A DNA stretch of 35,203 bases from Mageeibacillus sp. UBA1212 (lineage in GTDB: Bacteria; Bacillota; Clostridia; UBA1212): positions 1-35,203 of the forward strand of contig DBXM01000054.1 of the NCBI GenBank assembly GCA_002309655.1. Direction: 5' to 3'. The notes below the pieces were generated by a model. It did not search any database. It saw only the letters and a program-made list of their open reading frames with translations, and was not told the origin of the DNA. This document shows positions 31,399 to 35,203 of the stretch, piece after piece. Within the stretch, counting starts at the first letter, position 1. Each line of letters opens with the position of its first letter. The translations under genes were made by a program, and so were the position numbers.

Positions 31399-33893
31399 CC
31401 GCCGGCACCCCCTTCGGGATCGCCGTTGCCGCCGTCAGACGGATTTCCGGTTTCATCAGGCGTCTCGGAAGGTTCCTCCGTCGGGTTTTCGGAAGGCTCT
31501 TCAGTGGGTATTTCCGTCGGCCCGGCTGTAGGCTCCTCCGTGGAAATTTCCGTCGGCGTTTCGGTGGGAACTTCCGTGGGCGTTTCCGTGGGAATCTCCG
31601 TGGGCTTTTCGGTAGGAGTTTCCGTAGGCGTCACGGTGGGAACCTCAGTCGGCTCAACCGTAGGTTCAACCGTGGGCTCGACAGTGGGCTCAACCGTAGG
31701 TTCCTCAGTCGGCTCTTCTGTCGGATCCGGCAGCGTCTCGGGATGTTCATCTATGTACCTTTGAACGTCGGCGGCCATCATTTTCGTCCGCTTGACCCTG
31801 CCCTCGCCGGTAACGTGCCACTCCGAGTTCCACATCAGCCGCGCCTCGAACAGGTACTCCTCCTGCCCCGAAATTCTGTCGCAGTGGAGGTACGTGTCGA
31901 CCGCGTCCTCGTAGTATTTTTGCATCGCCCCGTGGGGAATCGTCGCGTCCTCCGTGAGGCAGAGCCGGTCGATAATGCAGAAATCGAAAAGGCACCTGGC
32001 CCCTGTCGCGTTGACTCTGTCCATCGCCGCGTTGAACCGCGAGCGGTGGTCTTTTAAAAGCGAGACCGCGTACTCAAGCCCGAGCGTTCCGCCGTTGCTT
32101 CTGTAGTACGACTGCCTCTCCGCATACGAGTCCTTCGTCGCCTGAATGTAGTAGCTCAGGTCTCCGTACTTGTTGATTTCGTAGCTCGCCTCCGTGTAGC
32201 GCCCCTCCGCAAGGCCGCGCCGCGTGCTGTTGAACGATGCGAACGACGAGAATATCTGCGAATAATTCCTGATATCGATCTTTGAGAGCGTCTCGTAGGC
32301 CGCCTCAACGCCCTGCCACATCGTGGTCGAAAACGACGCGAGTCCCCACTGGTTTCCATTCATTTCCGGCGAAAATACCACGTAATCGCCTTTTTTCGTG
32401 TAGTTCGCGGCCACCTCCGCCATGAAGACGGCGCTCATGTTCACGATCAGGCCCATGTTGACGACGCCGTAGCCGGGAAGCCGGCTCTCGAACAGGGGCG
32501 TGTCGATTCCGTACAGGCAGCCCGAGCCGGAAATAACGATCACCTTCGGACTCGCGACCGACTCCATCCTCTCGAACTTCGTCGACCCGGTGCCCATAAC
32601 GGTTCCCGCGTAGGCCGGATTCCTGACCGCGACCACGTAAAGGTTTTTGAAGTTGCCGCACCGGAGGAACGAGCCGTTGTCCATGTAGACCACGCTGTCC
32701 GGAAGGTGAACCGTCGTCAGCGATTCGCAGTCCACGAACGCGCCGTAGGAGATGTGTTCGACGTACCGCGGTATGAAAACGGAGTTCATCCGCTTCCCCG
32801 AGAACGCGCCTGTCTCGATCTTGAGCACCTTTCTGCCATTGATTTTTTCGGGAATGGCCACGCTGACCGCGTTGCCCCTGTACGCTTTAATGACCGCGTA
32901 CGTGTCCGTGAACTCGCACGTAAACAAACTCTCGGGCTCGACAGTCTTCCAGAGGCAGTAGAGGTTTATCTCGCAAGTGCCGTCGGTCATTATGTTCCAA
33001 CCGGGCGCGTAAAAATCTCCGGTCCCGTCGGGATTTGTCGTGTAGCCGGCGAGCAGGCAGCCCTCGCGCTTAAAATAACCCGTGTCGGGAAGCGCGTTTG
33101 GCAGGTTGTAGTTCTTTTTCGAAAAATACGTATAAGCCGCGGGCGAGTCGACCGTCGTGATCGTGCCGCCGTTGGCGTGGTAGACTATTTTGAAATCGGT
33201 CTCGAGGCGCGGGTCGGGAACCGGCGTCGGCGAAGGACTTTCAGAAGGAGCTCCGGGCGTTTGTGAGGCAGGCGCGGTGCCTGAAGGAGACGGGGAGAGC
33301 GTCTCAGTCGGGTTTTCCGTCTCTTGCGGGAACGTCGGGTAGAGCTTTTCGTTGAGCGCAGGCTCCTTCAAAGTGATTGCGAGCGGCGTGGGCGTCGGCT
33401 CGGGAGTCGGCGTGTCCGTGATTTCGGGTTCGGGCGTCTCGCTCGCCTCCGGGTCTTCGCTTGGACCGGGAGTTCCTGAATCAGGCGTTTCGGACGGCGG
33501 CTCAGTCACGTCAGGCGTTTTATCCTCAGGCGTCTCACGCGGACTGTCGGTCTTTTCGCCCGCTTTAATCATCGCGACGCTCACGGTCGTGGGGTAGCGG
33601 ACCTCCTTCACGGTAATCGTTCCCGCAGCGCTGTCGTAAACGCCGCCCTTCACGGAACCGATCTCGTACCCCTCTTCCGCCGCCACCGAAAACGTCACCG
33701 TCTCCCCGGGCTCCGCGTCCGCGTAAAAGTCAGAAAGAATCAAAAGCCCTTCCGCGCTCTCAAGCATCACGCGCACTTTCCCGTTGACTGCCGCGTCATA
33801 GGGCTGCGACGGCGCAAAAAAAGAACACCCCGCAAGCAACGCCGCCAGGCAAAACGTGAACGTATTCAGCACAGCTCTTTTAAAACGTTTCAA
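31395..33893 (-). CDS. Large lipoprotein with InlB-like repeat, leucine-rich repeats and SGNH-like domain
   Basis: I place the start at the TTG at 33893, which follows AAAGGA with good spacing and begins a clean lipoprotein signal (lipobox LLAGC, Cys23), giving 832 aa. Order: a small beta domain (about 35-110), a Pro/Thr/Glu-rich linker (112-227), an InlB B-repeat-like module (233-315, with GYTTNPDGTGDFYAPGW), BspA-type LRRs (342-420), an SGNH-like domain (447-705) and a C-terminal PTEEP/PTVEP-type repeat tail (723 to the end). The SGNH part aligns with that of the downstream 482-aa protein, retaining Gly-Ser (Ser457) and His693, but the expected catalytic Asp is Asn689. It may be a glycan-binding or weakly active partner in surface O-acylation. 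It is the first gene of the four-gene cassette. Confidence 0.85.
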   Translation of the reverse strand: MKRFKRAVLNTFTFCLAALLAGCSFFAPSQPYDAAVNGKVRVMLESAEGLLILSDFYADAEPGETVTFSVAAEEGYEIGSVKGGVYDSAAGTITVKEVRYPTTVSVAMIKAGEKTDSPRETPEDKTPDVTEPPSETPDSGTPGPSEDPEASETPEPEITDTPTPEPTPTPLAITLKEPALNEKLYPTFPQETENPTETLSPSPSGTAPASQTPGAPSESPSPTPVPDPRLETDFKIVYHANGGTITTVDSPAAYTYFSKKNYNLPNALPDTGYFKREGCLLAGYTTNPDGTGDFYAPGWNIMTDGTCEINLYCLWKTVEPESLFTCEFTDTYAVIKAYRGNAVSVAIPEKINGRKVLKIETGAFSGKRMNSVFIPRYVEHISYGAFVDCESLTTVHLPDSVVYMDNGSFLRCGNFKNLYVVAVRNPAYAGTVMGTGSTKFERMESVASPKVIVISGSGCLYGIDTPLFESRLPGYGVVNMGLIVNMSAVFMAEVAANYTKKGDYVVFSPEMNGNQWGLASFSTTMWQGVEAAYETLSKIDIRNYSQIFSSFASFNSTRRGLAEGRYTEASYEINKYGDLSYYIQATKDSYAERQSYYRSNGGTLGLEYAVSLLKDHRSRFNAAMDRVNATGARCLFDFCIIDRLCLTEDATIPHGAMQKYYEDAVDTYLHCDRISGQEEYLFEARLMWNSEWHVTGEGRVKRTKMMAADVQRYIDEHPETLPDPTEEPTEEPTVEPTVEPTVEPTVEPTEVPTVTPTETPTEKPTEIPTETPTEVPTETPTEISTEEPTAGPTEIPTEEPSENPTEEPSETPDETGNPSDGGNGDPEGGAGG
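31407..31741 (-). repeat. In-frame Thr/Pro/Glu repeat array at the 3' end of the large lipoprotein gene
   Basis: The last 110 or so codons of the large lipoprotein are degenerate repeats encoding PTxxPT units, including four near-identical 12-bp units encoding EPTV. Because units are multiples of three, gain or loss of copies would change tail length without shifting frame. Confidence 0.8.
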
Positions 33894-34036
33894 AAGAAGT
33901 CCTTTCAGGCAGTCACACGCATTTCCGGATCGGGAATCCGCCGTTCTCTCAGCCTCATGCGGACGCAAATCCGCTCCAAAATCTGTTTACGCTCTTTTTT
34001 ATCATTTTTCGCGAATAAAAGCAACATCGAACCCTT

Positions 34037-34062
34037 AAAAACCGGCAATTCTCCTCCGGTTT
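34037..34062 (-). terminator. Rho-independent terminator downstream of the right-hand lipoprotein gene
   Basis: On the minus strand AAACCGG and CCGGTTT (34056-34062 with 34039-34045) form a 7-bp stem with a 10-nt loop, continuing into TTTTT. It lies about 170 bp after the lipoprotein stop and insulates the O-acylation cassette. Confidence 0.65.
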
Positions 34063-34075
34063 CAGCCTCAAATCA

Positions 34076-34138
34076 TATTGGCGGCGCTAACCGGCGTTGC
34101 TTCAACGCTCTTTTAATCCGGATCCCTCGCCGCCAATA
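34076..34138. repeat. Nested inverted-repeat element
   Basis: Outer arms TATTGGCGGCG (34076-34086) and CGCCGCCAATA (34128-34138) are perfect 11-bp inverted copies. Between them lies a second hairpin, GCGTTG-CTT-CAACGC (34094-34108). The element has no coding capacity and its role is unknown. Confidence 0.7.
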
Positions 34139-34228
34139 ACTATCAATCCTGAAAAGCAGGACGAAGTATGATCTTAATTGTAAACATCTTTACTGTTTTT
34201 GGGGAGAATACCGGAACAATCTGTCGAC

Positions 34229-35125
34229 TTAACCTACTACAGTTCCCATCATTAGAACGACGTTAACAGGACTGTCAGTTTTTTCCGGTATCAAAACAGC
34301 TCTAACTTCACTTACAAGGAGCAATTCGCCTTTTGAGGTATATGTCAGCAATTTCTTTTCCTGAGTATACTCATATTTGTACTTACTATCGAACAGCTCC
34401 TTCATCTTTTCAGCGATTGACAGTTCCACTTCTTTTTCATCAAAGTCTATATTCTCTTTACCGGAAAAAAGCCCTGCGGTTGAGAAACTGAAAGATATCA
34501 GTCTGCCGTCATTTCCAATCGTTACCCTTGCCCTATCCATCGTCGGAACACCGCAGATGTGCCTGATGAATTTAAACTTGTAAGAAACATACTCGTCACA
34601 ATTCATTTCTGAAATGTCGGTATAGGACATTTTCTCTTTTGTTACGACGTAGTCTTCCAGTTCAATGTACTGCGATGCGATTTCTTCCGCCTTGATTTGG
34701 GCTTCATCAGAAGTAATTGGAACATATTGGTAATCCGACATATCCAGTGCCCAAACGTTGAAGAGAAACCCTGTCATTTCCTCTGTTCCGGATTTGAATG
34801 AAAAATAACTCTTATCTCCGTCGTGGTACTCATCCTCTTCGAAAGGTGAATAAGGTTCTGTTGTTGAACTTTGATATACCAACTCATAGTTTTTTCCTTC
34901 GAAACAAAAATGTTTAGATTCCAAGTTTTTGAATTTAACCGGTTCTCGCCAATAATCAACCTTAAGATCAATTTCGGTTTCATTAAGCTCTGTATCACAG
35001 ATGAAACTTTTATATTGTGATTTCTGTAATTCCTTTCCGTTCAACCCAATGATTTCCTGCGACTTACAAGAAACTGAGAGTAAACTTACTAAGATCAAGA
35101 CCGATGAAACTACTCTTCTTTTCAT
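34229..35125 (-). CDS. Lipoprotein of unknown function, paralogue of 20958-21854
   Basis: This 298-aa exported protein has a lipoprotein-like signal (MKRRVVSSVLILVSLLSVSC, probable Cys20). The mature part contains NYELVYQSSTTEPYSPFEEDEY, RARVTIGNDGRLISFSFST and a C-terminal strand region. It matches the lipoprotein near 21 kb in length and in the order of its motifs, though identity is low by eye. AAGGAG lies before the ATG. It is strongly A+T-rich compared with neighbours and stands alone, with a terminator after it. The function is unknown; a PepSY-like ligand-binding or protease-inhibitory role is only a guess. Confidence 0.78.
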   Translation of the reverse strand: MKRRVVSSVLILVSLLSVSCKSQEIIGLNGKELQKSQYKSFICDTELNETEIDLKVDYWREPVKFKNLESKHFCFEGKNYELVYQSSTTEPYSPFEEDEYHDGDKSYFSFKSGTEEMTGFLFNVWALDMSDYQYVPITSDEAQIKAEEIASQYIELEDYVVTKEKMSYTDISEMNCDEYVSYKFKFIRHICGVPTMDRARVTIGNDGRLISFSFSTAGLFSGKENIDFDEKEVELSIAEKMKELFDSKYKYEYTQEKKLLTYTSKGELLLVSEVRAVLIPEKTDSPVNVVLMMGTVVG

Positions 35126-35203
35126 TACATTTTCTCCTTAAAACTAATCGTCAGAAAAGCGCGTTACCCACTAATATATTTCCACCACACTCCACAGGCC
35201 AAT

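Larger units (their letters stand above)
33894..34228. other. Intergenic region between the cassette and the right-hand lipoprotein gene
   Basis: This 335-bp gap contains no credible gene. From right to left it holds the tail of the right-hand lipoprotein message, a nested inverted-repeat element (34076-34138), a terminator (34037-34062) and the leader of the large lipoprotein gene. A weak promoter candidate on the minus strand has TTGCTT and an extended -10 TGATAAAAA near 33980-34010; it is not convincing by itself. Confidence 0.5.

Noticed and set aside
31407..31741. Repeat array considered as CRISPR
   Set aside because: Units are short, degenerate, contiguous and in frame with a coding sequence; there are no spacers.
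31426..31764. 112-codon plus-strand frame of Ser/Val/Gly repeats
   Set aside because: It is the antisense reading of the Pro/Thr/Glu repeat tail of the large lipoprotein.

Overview
The window looks like chromosomal DNA from a GC-rich member of the Firmicutes (class Clostridia or a close relative). The evidence is a Bacillus/Clostridium-style ylxM-ffh-rpsP-khpA-rimM cluster, RbgA (YlqF), gram-positive lipoproteins, BspA-type leucine-rich repeats, strong GGAGG ribosome binding sites and textbook sigma-A promoters. Stop codon use is standard. No phage genes, transposases, rRNA, tRNA or CRISPR arrays were seen. Most genes lie on the minus strand; a plus-strand island of four genes occupies about 23.4-28.1 kb.

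Layout, left to right. (1) 36-3303, minus: translation and secretion housekeeping operon, transcribed ylxM > ffh > rpsP > khpA > rimM from a consensus promoter at 3364-3392 whose -35 box lies inside the terminator of the preceding mfd gene. (2) 3480-7793, minus: pth > mfd, with a strong promoter at 7852-7880. (3) 7911-16465, minus: a probable eight-gene operon, DUF2284 > rbgA > rnhB > yraN > GPH/MFS sugar transporter > glycerophosphodiester phosphodiesterase > unknown 414-aa protein > ADP-ribosylglycohydrolase-like enzyme with a beta-rich tail. Its promoter is at 16549-16577. (4) 16.6-16.7 kb: a 23-bp tandem repeat. (5) 16784-18685, minus: GH127-type glycoside hydrolase. (6) 18809-23255, minus: exported proteins of unknown function (a duplicated-domain protein with an NPGTG-type C-terminal signal, a small anchored protein and a lipoprotein) plus a MATE transporter; the genes for the exported proteins are richer in A+T. 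(7) 23514-28072, plus: GT2 glycosyltransferase > TldD > TldE, a terminator, then a discoidin-type lipoprotein with its own consensus promoter. (8) 28204-33893, minus: a four-gene cassette that looks like a cell-envelope O-acylation system. It holds a large LRR+SGNH lipoprotein, a tiny membrane protein, an MBOAT acyltransferase and a membrane-anchored SGNH+LRR protein. (9) 34229-35125, minus: a second 298-aa lipoprotein that is a paralogue of the one at 20958-21854.

The most distinctive part is region 8. Two paralogous SGNH-like proteins carry LRR modules on opposite sides of the catalytic domain, and one has Asn where the catalytic Asp is expected. They are translationally or closely coupled to an intact MBOAT O-acyltransferase. 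I infer a surface glycan O-acetylation machine whose transferase partners have been fused to binding modules. Other points of interest are the terminator/promoter overlap at 3.4 kb, the ADP-ribosylglycohydrolase locus and the pair of distant lipoprotein paralogues. All functional calls rest on reading motifs by eye; no database search was possible.
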